Part shown: positions 8,252-15,501 of the stretch, piece after piece | Numbering within the stretch: position 1 is the first letter of the stretch | Layout: each line of letters opens with the position of its first letter | Source: Propionispora sp. 2/2-37 | GTDB taxonomy: Bacteria > Bacillota > Negativicutes > Propionisporales > Propionisporaceae | Length of the DNA: 64,000 nt | Direction of reading: 5' to 3' | Assembly: GCF_001298735.1 (NCBI RefSeq) | Contig: NZ_CYSP01000005.1 | Coordinates: 186,001 to 250,000, forward strand | The notes under the pieces: generated by a model | The model's input: the letters and a program-made list of their open reading frames with translations, nothing else | Told to the model about the DNA's origin: nothing | The model's database searches: none | Made by a program: the position numbers and the translations under genes

Positions 8252-8497
8252 TTATTCGGCCTTGCGGTTTTGCCTGGCTAGATTCCGTAGGTTAGCCGCT
8301 TGTGCTTCCAAGCGTTCGGCTTGTTCTTCCAGGGGTTCAGGCATTGCGGAAGTATTACCGGCAAAGCCGAAGCCGCCTTGTCTGCCGCGACCAAAGCCAG
8401 TGCCAAAGCGATTGCCAAACCCCATTCGTTGGCAGCCGCCGCGCCCGCGGCCTAGTGGTCCATTGCCCATAGGGCCTGTTCCATCTCCTCTTGGCAT
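8252..8497 (-). CDS. DUF5320 Gly/Arg-rich small protein
   Basis: 81 residues. The ATG at 8497 is preceded by GGAGGTG at ideal spacing; the in-frame ATG at 8518 is not. It starts MPRGDGTGPMGNGPLGRGRG and has repeated G/F/R motifs in its first half. The second half is a helix rich in Ala, Glu and Arg (EEQAERLEAQAANLR). This is the DUF5320 pattern, usually found beside NifX-like and MinD-ferredoxin genes in anaerobes. The function is unknown. It opens the main operon and lies 23 bp downstream of one copy of the shared TGAA-N6-TTCATAA repeat. Confidence 0.75.
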   Translation of the reverse strand: MPRGDGTGPMGNGPLGRGRGGCQRMGFGNRFGTGFGRGRQGGFGFAGNTSAMPEPLEEQAERLEAQAANLRNLARQNRKAE

Positions 8498-8519
8498 AAA
8501 AATCACCTCCTCTCGCAAA

Positions 8520-8539
8520 ACTTGAACTATATTTCATAA
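8520..8539. promoter_or_regulatory. Shared operator copy 1, before the DUF5320 operon
   Basis: ACTTGAA-CTATAT-TTCATAA. The right half and the spacer match the other copies and the left half keeps TGAA. On the minus strand a candidate TTGCTG, 17 bases, TATGAA promoter overlaps it. A degenerate extra half-site is visible near 8570. Confidence 0.6.
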
Positions 8540-8636
8540 TCAAATTAAAAAAATACAGCAACTTATATTATATGAAATCGATGTTTATTTGGTAATCAGA
8601 ATGGTTTCCATTAGGAGCCTGTATCATGCTAGAAAT

Positions 8637-9026
8637 TTAGCGGTACTCTTCCGAGGTTTGCCCCTGCTTGATCAAATAATCCTGGATGGCCGCGCGCAAA
8701 GCCGCCGTGCCGAGATTTGAACAGTGTTGTTTCGCCTCGGGTAAGCCGTCCAGCGCGTCAATGATATCCTGTTCCGTGATTTCCAGAGCAGCCTGAAGGG
8801 TTTTTCCCTTAGCGAGGACGGTTGTCATGCTGCCGGAAGCGATGGCGGCTCCGCAACCGAAAATAAGAAAACTGATATCGTGAATGATTCCTTCCCGGAC
8901 TTTGATAAAGATCATGCAATTGTCGCCGCAGCCGGGTTCGCCGATTCTGCCGACTCCGTCCGCATCCGGCATGTACCAGGCGTTTTGGGGTGACAGGAAA
9001 TGCTCAATTACCTTTTCGGAATACAT
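8637..9026 (-). CDS. NifU/IscU-like Fe-S cluster scaffold
   Basis: 129 residues, the length of a stand-alone U-type scaffold. The three ligand positions are present: Cys33 with Asp35 in PGCGDNC, Cys58 in FGCGAAIASG, and Cys102 in KQHCSNL. These proteins assemble [2Fe-2S] and [4Fe-4S] clusters in the cytoplasm from Cys-desulfurase sulfur. No nifS or iscS lies beside it, so sulfur must come from elsewhere. The start has GGAGGTC upstream. It is its own transcription unit with an operator copy 24 bp upstream, tying it to the neighbouring NifX/MinD operon. Confidence 0.88.
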   Translation of the reverse strand: MYSEKVIEHFLSPQNAWYMPDADGVGRIGEPGCGDNCMIFIKVREGIIHDISFLIFGCGAAIASGSMTTVLAKGKTLQAALEITEQDIIDALDGLPEAKQHCSNLGTAALRAAIQDYLIKQGQTSEEYR

Positions 9027-9049
9027 GGGAGACCTCCTTGTTGCTTATT

Positions 9050-9069
9050 CCGTGAAATATATTTCATAA
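9050..9069. promoter_or_regulatory. Shared operator copy 2, before the NifU-like gene
   Basis: CCGTGAA-ATATAT-TTCATAA, with the core GAAATATATTTC a perfect palindrome, in the 57 bp between the DUF134 stop and the NifU-like start. Confidence 0.65.
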
Positions 9070-9083
9070 TTAGGATAAAATTT

Positions 9084-9518
9084 TTATTCTTCGTCCCGGC
9101 ATGCATTGGAAGCCTGGCACGCAGGACACTTTAAATCCTGGCAGCGTTGCCCGGTCCCGCGGGGCAAGGTCCATTTGTGACCACAGGTCTGACAGGTAAA
9201 ATGGCGCAGACTGGTTTGGCAACGGTGGGCAATGCGGAAATTGCCGCCGTCTACCCGCAGGGCATGGCCCTGCCATAAGGCTGATGCTATTTTTTGATGT
9301 GCCGTACTGATAATCCGGTGAAAGGTGGGGCGGGATACTTCCATACGTTCCGCTGCCGCCCCCTGGTCCAACTGTTCAATATCCGCCAGGCGAATGGCTT
9401 CCATTTCCTCAATGGTTAAAGTCACTTCTTCCAGCATGCGCAGGGGAACTCCGGCGGGCTTGTAGTGAGTCACTGGCGGCAGTTGTTCAACTCGACGTTC
9501 TTTATGTGGACGGCCCAT
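9084..9518 (-). CDS. DUF134 HTH/zinc-ribbon regulator
   Basis: 144 residues from the ATG at 9518 (AAAGGAG upstream); the ATG at 9533 overlaps that site. It begins MGRPHKERRVEQLPPVTHYK and continues with GVPLRMLEEVTLTIEEMEAI, the DUF134 signature. A helix-turn-helix follows (AERMEVSRPTFHRIISTAHQ). The C-terminus is a Cys-rich ribbon (CQTCGHKW, CPACQ). DUF134 proteins are predicted DNA-binding proteins found next to NifX-like genes in anaerobes and archaea. A perfect inverted repeat covers its own predicted transcription start and recurs before three other units, so I infer that it represses itself and this gene set. Confidence 0.85.
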   Translation of the reverse strand: MGRPHKERRVEQLPPVTHYKPAGVPLRMLEEVTLTIEEMEAIRLADIEQLDQGAAAERMEVSRPTFHRIISTAHQKIASALWQGHALRVDGGNFRIAHRCQTSLRHFTCQTCGHKWTLPRGTGQRCQDLKCPACQASNACRDEE

Positions 9519-9534
9519 AAGTGCTCCTTTCAAA

Positions 9535-9554
9535 TTATGAACTATATTTCATAA
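9535..9554. promoter_or_regulatory. Shared operator copy 3, before DUF134 (perfect repeat)
   Basis: TTATGAA-CTATAT-TTCATAA, a perfect 7-bp inverted repeat with a 6-base spacer. It starts 2 bases downstream of the -10 element, so a bound protein would cover the transcription start. Confidence 0.7.
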
Positions 9555-9556
9555 TT

Positions 9557-9585
9557 AATATATTATATCAAGCGAGAAATGTCAA
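9557..9585 (-). promoter_or_regulatory. Promoter of the DUF134 gene
   Basis: On the minus strand: TTGACA (9585-9580), 17 bases, TATATT (9562-9557). Confidence 0.75.
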
Positions 9586-9589
9586 GAAA

Positions 9590-9904
9590 TTAGATCGATG
9601 TTTCTTTTTGCTTTTCAACAGCATGGATTGCTGTGATGGCCGCGTTCACTGCCTCATTACTGCCTAATAAAGCCATCGTATTCACATGCTGAGGGCAGTT
9701 TCCAACGACTTCAACGGCGATAACGTTCCCTGCTTTTTGGCCGATATCCGTGTAGTAAAATAAGCTGGGAAGATCCGTTTGAATAAGACCTATTGCATCA
9801 AAATGTGTGTCTTCTACTTGTTTTCTTGCTTCCGGTGGCATCCGTCGCAGTAATAAACCAATGGTGTTGGGACGAGGGGCACGAATAACACGCGTAATCA
9901 GCAT
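9590..9904 (-). CDS. Small protein resembling a BMC-domain fold
   Basis: 104 residues from the ATG at 9904 (GAAGGTG upstream). The ORF opens at 9931, but that ATG lacks a ribosome site. The middle and end read like a single bacterial-microcompartment domain: FDAIGLIQTDLPS, GQKAGNVIAVEVVGNCP, then MALLGSNEAVNAAITAIHAV. The first 30 residues are basic and not BMC-like. No other shell gene is in the window, so it may be a BMC-fold protein used for something else. The assignment is from pattern only. It follows a 61-residue ORF downstream of an operator copy. Confidence 0.5.
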   Translation of the reverse strand: MLITRVIRAPRPNTIGLLLRRMPPEARKQVEDTHFDAIGLIQTDLPSLFYYTDIGQKAGNVIAVEVVGNCPQHVNTMALLGSNEAVNAAITAIHAVEKQKETSI

Positions 9905-9923
9905 TATGATCACCTTCTTTATT

Positions 9924-10109
9924 TTAATCATGAAACGGGGATATCAACAAGGCTACCACATCGCCTGTTTTTATATTACCACCTTTTACGATGATGCCAA
10001 ACCGGCCTTCTCTGCTAACAATTAATAGTCGATGCCCTTGCGGGAGGATATTCCCTATTGATAATAATGACGAATTTCCCGCATGTATGGTCGCGGCAGC
10101 CATGCCCAT
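9924..10109 (-). CDS. 61-residue protein, possibly a MOSC-domain fragment
   Basis: The sequence REGRFGIIVKGGNIKTGDVV resembles the end of MOSC domains (REG.F..V..GG.I..GD), which carry sulfur for metal-sulfur cofactors. A full MOSC domain is twice as long and its conserved Cys is absent, so this may be a remnant. Its ATG has only a weak GGTGAT upstream, about 15 bases away. It lies 19 bp before the BMC-like gene and downstream of an operator copy, which fits a metal-cofactor context. Low confidence as a functional gene. Confidence 0.35.
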   Translation of the reverse strand: MGMAAATIHAGNSSLLSIGNILPQGHRLLIVSREGRFGIIVKGGNIKTGDVVALLISPFHD

Positions 10110-10213
10110 TATGTTTTGTTATCACCGTTTATTACTTCTTTTCCGGCATTCCGTGAGGAGCAGAGAAAACTAATTAACTGATACTGCGTTGTACCTTATG
10201 ATTTAACAATTAA

Positions 10214-10233
10214 TTGTGGAATATATTTCATAA
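10214..10233. promoter_or_regulatory. Shared operator copy 4, before the MOSC/BMC-like unit
   Basis: TTGTGGA-ATATAT-TTCATAA, matching the perfect copy at 9535 in 5 of 7 left-half bases and all of the right half. A minus-strand TTGACA, 18 bases, TATATT promoter lies just upstream (10237-10266), the same arrangement as at the DUF134 gene. Confidence 0.6.
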
Positions 10234-10289
10234 TTAATATATAATTTTTAGTAGGTTGATGTCAAGAATATATTGTCATTTGCTTAGTA

Positions 10290-10526
10290 TCATTTTCGAG
10301 CCCAGCACCAAACCAGTAACATACCGAAGCTGACATAAAAACTGCGGCTGGTAAAAGAATGCGTCGGGTAACTGCCGAGTACGGCTCCCGGCAGGGTTAC
10401 CAGGCTAAACCGGATGGCTGCGTCATAATATATTTTTTCTGCCTGATATAGGCGAACGTACCGGACAGGGCATTGAAAAAAACGACCGCCACGAAGTGCC
10501 GACCGCGTGCTGAAGCACGGCATCAT
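10290..10526 (-). pseudogene. C-terminal fragment of a TauE/SafE-type permease
   Basis: The reading frame encodes IYYDAAIRFSLVTLPGAVLG and SRSFYVSFGMLLVWCWA, like the end of TauE/SafE (DUF81) anion exporters, where an AMRFALATLPGAILGA motif precedes the last helices. The upstream half is missing and the frame before it is not hydrophobic, so this is a remnant. No ribosome site supports its ATG. Confidence 0.4.
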
Positions 10527-10835
10527 CTCCAGAGGGTGTGGTTTTTGGGTGAAGGAAAGTACAAGTCTTAGGTTTGCACTTTGGAGTCGGCTTGATTCTG
10601 TTAACAGTGTCTTATGGTGATACTGTTGGCGTGGCCCGCGCCGCTGTTATTGACGGTGACTACGCTGATTGTTGCTATGGTAGCGGTAAAAACGATACAT
10701 GCTTTTCGCCGTAACACATTTTGTACCGGATTAACGGGGATTTTCCAGCCTTTGTGGGCGCATGTGATTACAGCCCGCGTGGTAGTATTATCATAGCTTC
10801 AGGGATTAAAACCGATACCGAAAGGATGAGATGGT
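10527..10835. other. Non-coding or decayed stretch
   Basis: A 60-codon plus-strand frame (10614-10796) begins with hydrophobic residues (LLLTVTTLIVAMVAV) but has no ribosome site, and its tail looks random. I read it as debris of a membrane-protein gene. Just before the methyltransferase is AAAGGATGAGATGG, its ribosome site. Confidence 0.35.
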
Positions 10836-11435
10836 ATGGTACATAAATTTAACATGGAAAGCAAGCATAAGTTGGACAACCCGCAGCGGCGCAAACTCCT
10901 TCCGCCGGAAGAAACACTGCGTCGTCTGGGATTAAAGAGTGGCGACATCATGGCCGATATCGGCTGCGGCATCGGCTATTTTACGTTGCCGGCCGCCCGG
11001 ATCGTTGGCAGTCAAGGCAAGGTATACGGCCTGGACATTATGGCGGAAATGATTGAAGAGACAAAAAGTAAGATCAGAGAAAACCACTTGACGAATGTAG
11101 AACTTGTACAGGTAAGGGAAAATGATTTTGTGCTGGCCGATCAAACGGTAGGGTATGCTTTTGCCTGCCTGGTTGCGCATGAGGCGGAAGAGCCCTTGGC
11201 TTTTTTTCGGGAAGTGGCAAGAATACTGCAGCCTACCGGTCGGATTGTCACTATTGAGTGGGCCAAGCAGCACAGCATGATGGGACCGCCCCTGGAGCAC
11301 AGACTGGATAGTGGGGACGTGGCCGACGTATTGCGGCAGTGCGGATTTACCAACCTGCAGCAGATGGCCGTGAATGCCGAGATGTATGCAGTGATAGGCG
11401 AAAGGGCTATAGTGGGTATGGCTTTAGGGCATTGA
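10836..11435 (+). CDS. Class I SAM-dependent methyltransferase
   Basis: 199 residues. The SAM-binding motif I is ADIGCGIGYFT (about residues 40-50), followed by GKVYGLDIMAEMIEETKSKI (motif II region with acidic Asp) and FREVARILQPTGRIVTIEW. The N-terminal LDNPQRRKLLPPEETLRRLG is common in small methyltransferases of the UbiE/ArsM-like Methyltransf_11 or 25 group. The substrate cannot be told from the sequence. AAAGGATGAG lies before the ATG. It stands alone between debris and a secreted-protein gene. Confidence 0.8.
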   Translation: MVHKFNMESKHKLDNPQRRKLLPPEETLRRLGLKSGDIMADIGCGIGYFTLPAARIVGSQGKVYGLDIMAEMIEETKSKIRENHLTNVELVQVRENDFVLADQTVGYAFACLVAHEAEEPLAFFREVARILQPTGRIVTIEWAKQHSMMGPPLEHRLDSGDVADVLRQCGFTNLQQMAVNAEMYAVIGERAIVGMALGH

Positions 11436-11566
11436 TTGTTTTTACATTACAATACGGCGATAAACGATATTATCCTGCAAAGTTCCTAGTTTGTTCCGAA
11501 TTTGGCCTCATTTTGGCCATACTGATCATTTATACTAAATCACGAGAGGAAAGGAGGTTGTTTTCT

Positions 11567-11929
11567 ATGAAAAAAGTAACTTTAATCGCGATGGTGGCTT
11601 TGTTGGTGGTAGCATGCAGCGGTTTGGCAATGGCCGCTCAGGCGCAAGTGCCGGCGCAAGCTGCCGGAGTTGGCAATTGTCCTTTTTATGGGATGTACCA
11701 GAATAACTTGACCGATGAGCAGAAAGCGCAGATTGACACCTGGCGGCAGCAGTGGCTGGAACAAAGAAAAGAGATGCTGGCTAAACAAGTAGAATGGGGC
11801 TGGCTTACGCAAGACCAGGCCAATCAGCAAATTTCCTGGATGGAGCAGCGCATCGCTAACGGCGCTGGTCCGGGAATGATGGGGCATATGCGCGGCAGCG
11901 GCATGGGCGGCAATTGTCGTAACTGGTAG
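11567..11929 (+). CDS. Secreted DUF2680-type small protein
   Basis: 120 residues from the ATG at 11567, which has AAAGGAGG at 11550-11557; the longer open frame from 11339 lacks a ribosome site. A signal peptide ends at about residue 23 (LAMA-AQ). The mature part has NLTDEQKAQIDTWRQQWLEQ and VEWGWLTQDQANQQISWMEQ, the DUF2680 pattern. The end is a Gly/Met/His tail, GPGMMGHMRGSGMGG. Similar G/M/H motifs occur in the sensor kinase encoded just downstream. It may be an envelope protein tied to that signalling pair, possibly binding metal. An intrinsic terminator follows. Confidence 0.75.
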   Translation: MKKVTLIAMVALLVVACSGLAMAAQAQVPAQAAGVGNCPFYGMYQNNLTDEQKAQIDTWRQQWLEQRKEMLAKQVEWGWLTQDQANQQISWMEQRIANGAGPGMMGHMRGSGMGGNCRNW

Positions 11930-11948
11930 ACAACAGGCCTCATTATCC

Positions 11949-11983
11949 AAGAGCCTGCCGGGTAAGCGGCCAGGCTCTTTTTT
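11949..11983 (+). terminator. Intrinsic terminator after the DUF2680 gene
   Basis: AAGAGCCTG (11949-11957) pairs with CAGGCTCTT (11971-11979) and runs into six Ts. Confidence 0.85.
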
Positions 11984-12037
11984 CACGGTAGGGCCTATGG
12001 TATAGTAATAGCAAGTACTTGGCTAAGAGGTGATACG

Positions 12038-12733
12038 ATGGATGGCAAAACGGTATTGATTGTCGACGATGAAGAACAAATCCGGGAATTGCTGTCGCTT
12101 TACTTTAAGCAGGCGGAGTTTACCGTGGCCGAGGCGGCCGACGGCGCTGCTGCGCTCCTTGCCTTGCAGGAAGTGCAGCCGGATATTGTCATTCTGGATA
12201 TTATGATGCCTGTTCTTGATGGTATAGAGGTATGCCGGCAAATTCGTAAGGTTTCTACTGTGCCGATTATTATGCTTACCGCCCGGACGCAGGATGACGA
12301 CCGTATTCTGGGGCTGGAAATTGGTGCCGACGACTATGTGGCCAAACCTTTCAATCCGCGAGAAATGGTGGCCCGGGTCAAAGCTGTGTTGCGGCGGACG
12401 GCCGCGCCTCAGCAGTATGCGCCTAACGACAGCCTTGCTTTTCCCGACCTTACCATCAATATGGCCGAACACAGCGTGACGGTCTCTGGACAACCCGTCG
12501 CATTAGCCAATAAAGAACTGGAAGTATTGTGGCAGCTTGCTTCCCACGCTGGTAAAGTATTATCCCGGGAACAGTTGTTAAAACTAGTGTGGGATTATAG
12601 CTATACCGGGGATACCCGTACTGTGGATACCCATGTCAAACGTCTGCGCAAAAAGCTGGGAGCCGGGACGGATACACCATGGGATATAAAAACAATCTGG
12701 GGCATTGGCTATAAGTTTGAGGTGAGAAAGTGA
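12038..12733 (+). CDS. OmpR-family response regulator
   Basis: 231 residues. The receiver domain has the acidic pair Asp10-Asp11 (IVDDEEQ), phospho-acceptor Asp54 (VILDIMMP), and the conserved Lys in DDYVAKPF. The C-terminal winged helix ends with DTHVKRLRKKLG and TIWGIGYKFE. AAGAGGTGAT precedes the ATG. It overlaps the sensor kinase by 4 bases, so the two are translated together as a pair. Targets are unknown; the flanking DUF2680 and SHOCT genes are likely candidates. Confidence 0.92.
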   Translation: MDGKTVLIVDDEEQIRELLSLYFKQAEFTVAEAADGAAALLALQEVQPDIVILDIMMPVLDGIEVCRQIRKVSTVPIIMLTARTQDDDRILGLEIGADDYVAKPFNPREMVARVKAVLRRTAAPQQYAPNDSLAFPDLTINMAEHSVTVSGQPVALANKELEVLWQLASHAGKVLSREQLLKLVWDYSYTGDTRTVDTHVKRLRKKLGAGTDTPWDIKTIWGIGYKFEVRK

Positions 12734-14589
12734 AAGTATCCCTGCAATATAAACTGCTGGCAGCGTTTATGGCGGTGGTCGTTCTGGTGTTGGCCGGGGT
12801 TGGTATCGGCGGCTCCATTCTTATTCGCGACTACTTTATTGCCAGTAAACGGCACGAACTTACCGATAAGGCGTATGAAATGGCACGAATGGTCAATGCC
12901 TACTATGACGGGCAGATTACGCGGGAACAGCTGCATAACTTTGTTAATAGTGTGGACAGTTTCTTGGATGCGCGGGTTTGGGTAGTGGACCAGGAGTTAA
13001 ACCTGATTACCGTGTCCGAAGAACAGCCCAGAGAAGCCGCAAGGCAGCGCCGGCCGGCGCCGGTTATAAGACCCAGTCCCATGCGTCCCGGCTGGCGGAA
13101 TTGCGACCCTGCCGGTAATCAAGGCGGTATGATGATGGGCCCACCCTGGCAGCAATCCAATCAATCGGGTGATAGTAATAACGGCTCTGTTGATGGCGGG
13201 CAAGGCAGGCAAAAGAGAATGCGTGGCCATGGCATGGGGGGACGTCCTGGTTTATCGGACGGGCAGCCGGTACAATCATCCTTCAATGCAACTGTACCAT
13301 CACTGCCGGCGATTGCAAGTCAGCTTGCGGTAGACCAGGCACTGACAATTAACAGGGAACAGACAGCTCAGGGAAACTTTCCCCTTGTTCTTGATATGGG
13401 AAAAGAGTCGCAGGCAGCCTCTGGTGCCGCCGTCAGTTTAACAGACATTACAGGAATGTCGGAAATTATTCAGGCGGTACAAGCCAACTATGGTCAGGTT
13501 TGGGCTAAGACCTATTATCACCCCTATTATGAAGAAAATATGCTCATCGTGGCCGTTCCCCTTCAACGCTCGGACGGAAGTATGAACGGTACGGTTATGA
13601 TCAATGCGCCGCTTACGGAATTTGACGGTTTTTTACAGCATGTCTATGCTTATCTAGCTTATGCCGGTTTGGCGGCCATCCTGTTTGCCATGGGCTTGGC
13701 CGCCTATATGGCCCGTGGTATCGTACGGCCGTTGAAAGCCATGAAAGAAACAGCGGCGGCCATGGCCCGCGGTGATTATGCGCGGCGGGTGACGGTAGCT
13801 GACTGTGATGAAGTGGGCGAACTGGGGCATTCTCTAAATTCTTTAGCCCAAGACCTGGGGGACTATGTCCGGCAGATGGAAGTGACTGAAAACATGCGCC
13901 GGGAGTTTGTGGCTAATGTGTCGCATGAACTGAGGACACCGCTTACCATCTTGCACGGCTATAACCAGGCTCTGCAGGATGGCACCATCACCGACCCGGC
14001 AAAGGTAAAAAAATATTACCGCATCATGGGGGACGAAATCCAGCGGCTGGAAAAACTGATTGCCGACCTATTGGATTTAAGTCAGCTGCAGGCGAACGGG
14101 ATTGTATTAGAGTTGGAAGATGTTTCGCTGGGAGAAGTGGTGGATAATGTGAACACGTTGTTGAAACAGAAAAGTGAAGCCCAGGGGGTTACGCTGGCGG
14201 TTGACACTGATCCGGTTGTTCCGAGCATCAGAGGGGATGGTGACCGGCTGACCCAATTGGTGCTGATTTTGATGGATAATGCCCTGAAATTTACGCCGGC
14301 GGGTGGTCAAATTACTACTCGTCTGGTGGTCGAAGACAAAGCCGCAGTGCTGACCATTGCCGATACAGGTATGGGCATTGCAGCGGAAGACCTGCCGCAT
14401 GTCTGGGAACGCTTTTATAAAGCGGATAAATCCCGTGCCAGCGGAGGCACGGGATTGGGGCTGGCCATTGCCAGACAGATTATCGAATTGCACGGAGCGA
14501 CGGTAGATGTAGCTAGCGTCTGTGGCGAAGGCACGGCCTTTACCATACGGTTTCCGGTTGAAAGAAACAATACACAAGAGGTGAAATAA
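12730..14589 (+). CDS. Membrane sensor histidine kinase with Met/Gly-rich sensor domain
   Basis: 619 residues, GTG start with GAGGTGAG upstream. Transmembrane segments lie at about 8-32 and 307-330, flanking a large extracytoplasmic domain. Within it, residues 110-180 are low-complexity and rich in Met, Gly, Arg, Pro and His (GGMMMGPPW, RMRGHGMGG). After TM2 come HAMP, then HisKA with His399 (VSHELRTPLT), and a HATPase domain with DNALKFT, DTGMGI and GGTGLGLAI. It should phosphorylate the upstream regulator. The Met/His segment suggests soft-metal sensing, such as copper or silver, but this is inference. Confidence 0.9.
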   Translation: MKVSLQYKLLAAFMAVVVLVLAGVGIGGSILIRDYFIASKRHELTDKAYEMARMVNAYYDGQITREQLHNFVNSVDSFLDARVWVVDQELNLITVSEEQPREAARQRRPAPVIRPSPMRPGWRNCDPAGNQGGMMMGPPWQQSNQSGDSNNGSVDGGQGRQKRMRGHGMGGRPGLSDGQPVQSSFNATVPSLPAIASQLAVDQALTINREQTAQGNFPLVLDMGKESQAASGAAVSLTDITGMSEIIQAVQANYGQVWAKTYYHPYYEENMLIVAVPLQRSDGSMNGTVMINAPLTEFDGFLQHVYAYLAYAGLAAILFAMGLAAYMARGIVRPLKAMKETAAAMARGDYARRVTVADCDEVGELGHSLNSLAQDLGDYVRQMEVTENMRREFVANVSHELRTPLTILHGYNQALQDGTITDPAKVKKYYRIMGDEIQRLEKLIADLLDLSQLQANGIVLELEDVSLGEVVDNVNTLLKQKSEAQGVTLAVDTDPVVPSIRGDGDRLTQLVLILMDNALKFTPAGGQITTRLVVEDKAAVLTIADTGMGIAAEDLPHVWERFYKADKSRASGGTGLGLAIARQIIELHGATVDVASVCGEGTAFTIRFPVERNNTQEVK

Positions 14590-14590
14590 C

Positions 14591-14845
14591 ATGTGTGCAT
14601 GGTTTGGCGGTCCCGGAGCCGGAGGCTGGTTCGGGGGCGGAATATTTATGATGCTACCGATGCTTATATTTTGGGGCCTTATTTTGTGGGGCGGTTTTAT
14701 CCTGGGGCGAAAGCTCATACTGGTAAGCCAGGAAAACCGGCCGGCAGGGGAATCACGAACGGCCCTGGAAATTTTAAAAGAGCGTTATGCCAAAGGAGAA
14801 ATCAGCCGGGAAGAATTTGAAAAGATGAAACAAGATTTATTATAG
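14591..14845 (+). CDS. SHOCT-domain single-span membrane protein
   Basis: 84 residues. A Gly/Trp/Phe-rich start (WFGGPGAGGWFGGG) precedes one long hydrophobic segment (about 19-42). The C-terminus is a SHOCT motif, ALEILKERYAKGEISREEFE. SHOCT segments are short C-terminal modules often found on bacterial membrane proteins. The gene starts 2 bases after the kinase stop, with GAGGTG as ribosome site inside the kinase end. It therefore belongs to the two-component operon and may be a small accessory to the kinase. A terminator follows at 14912. Confidence 0.75.
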   Translation: MCAWFGGPGAGGWFGGGIFMMLPMLIFWGLILWGGFILGRKLILVSQENRPAGESRTALEILKERYAKGEISREEFEKMKQDLL

Positions 14846-14911
14846 TCGTTGTTCGATGCAACGGATTAGCGATGGCTGTTATTTGATTTGCCAATATTGA
14901 CGATTCCTCAT

Positions 14912-14940
14912 ACCGGGCCACAGGTCCGGTTTTCTTTTTC
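14912..14940 (+). terminator. Terminator of the two-component operon
   Basis: ACCGGGCC, a 3-base loop, GGTCCGGT (one G-T pair), then a T-rich run. Confidence 0.8.
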
Positions 14941-15079
14941 AGGAATACGGATAAATTACCCACTTGGCCACCTACGGACCTATCGCCCTAGCGAGTGCAG
15001 ACGGCGCACCAGCCCTTGGCATGCTTTCCGCCTACCGTCAACTTTGCATAATTGGCTGATGAAAAAAAAGATCATCGAT

Positions 15080-15115
15080 AAAAGGGCTGACCTTCACATT
15101 GTGGTCAGCCCTTTT
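15080..15115. terminator. Strong bidirectional stem-loop terminator
   Basis: AAAAGGGCTGACC (15080-15092) pairs perfectly with GGTCAGCCCTTTT (15103-15115). Confidence 0.7.
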
Positions 15116-15201
15116 GTGTGGGCGCCGTATTATGCAGAAAGGGTAAGTTAAATTTTTCTCCTTACAACATAGAGATTGCTAAGGATAAATTTATATATTA
15201 T

Positions 15202-15251
15202 GAGCTTGTTCAGGGTGATTCGAATTGACATCCTGAATGAGCTCTCTTTTT
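15202..15251 (+). terminator. Stem-loop terminator upstream of the flagellar genes
   Basis: GAGCTTGTTCAGG (15202-15214) pairs with CCTGAATGAGCTC (15232-15244) and is followed by a run of Ts. It would insulate the flagellar operon from upstream reading. Confidence 0.75.
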
Positions 15252-15501
15252 TTGTTCTATAAAAATTTCATTAAGGCATTATTCTACTGAAGTTAATTCC
15301 TGATTGTAACGCTTATAGCGATATCTAGTTCCAAACCTTGTGGCTTTTTATTATTAAATTCAAATCAAAAACTAAATGATACATAAATCCTGTAATTAAG
15401 CCAATACCAGTGTATTTTTCCGATAGTATTAGTGAATGCGTTTAGCCCATTCGAGAGTATAGTTTGGCAACGTATATCGAAAAAATGAGGAGGAAAGTGT
15501 A

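Larger units (their letters stand above)
14941..15501. other. Gene-free stretch before the flagellar operon
   Basis: About 560 bp with two stem-loop terminators (annotated) and no supported gene. The GC-rich part from about 14955 to 15050 is unlike its AT-rich flanks and has an open plus-strand frame without a ribosome site. It may be a dispersed intergenic element. From 15260 to 15480 the sequence is AT-rich and must contain the flagellar promoter, but I could not fix its elements. AGGAGG lies just before flgD. Confidence 0.45.

Noticed and set aside
4378..9533. Nitrogen-fixation cluster
   Set aside because: NifX- and NifU-like genes occur, but there is no nifHDK, nifB radical-SAM domain or nifEN; the set fits general metal-cofactor handling better.
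10614..10796. 60-codon hydrophobic plus-strand frame
   Set aside because: No ribosome site, unnatural C-terminus; treated as debris.
14888..15151. 87-codon plus-strand frame between terminators
   Set aside because: No ribosome site, it runs through two terminator stems, and the product has no recognisable pattern.
15396..15427. Sigma-28-like promoter before flgD (TTAA and CCGATAG)
   Set aside because: The spacing is about 19 bases instead of 15-16 and the -35 is poor.
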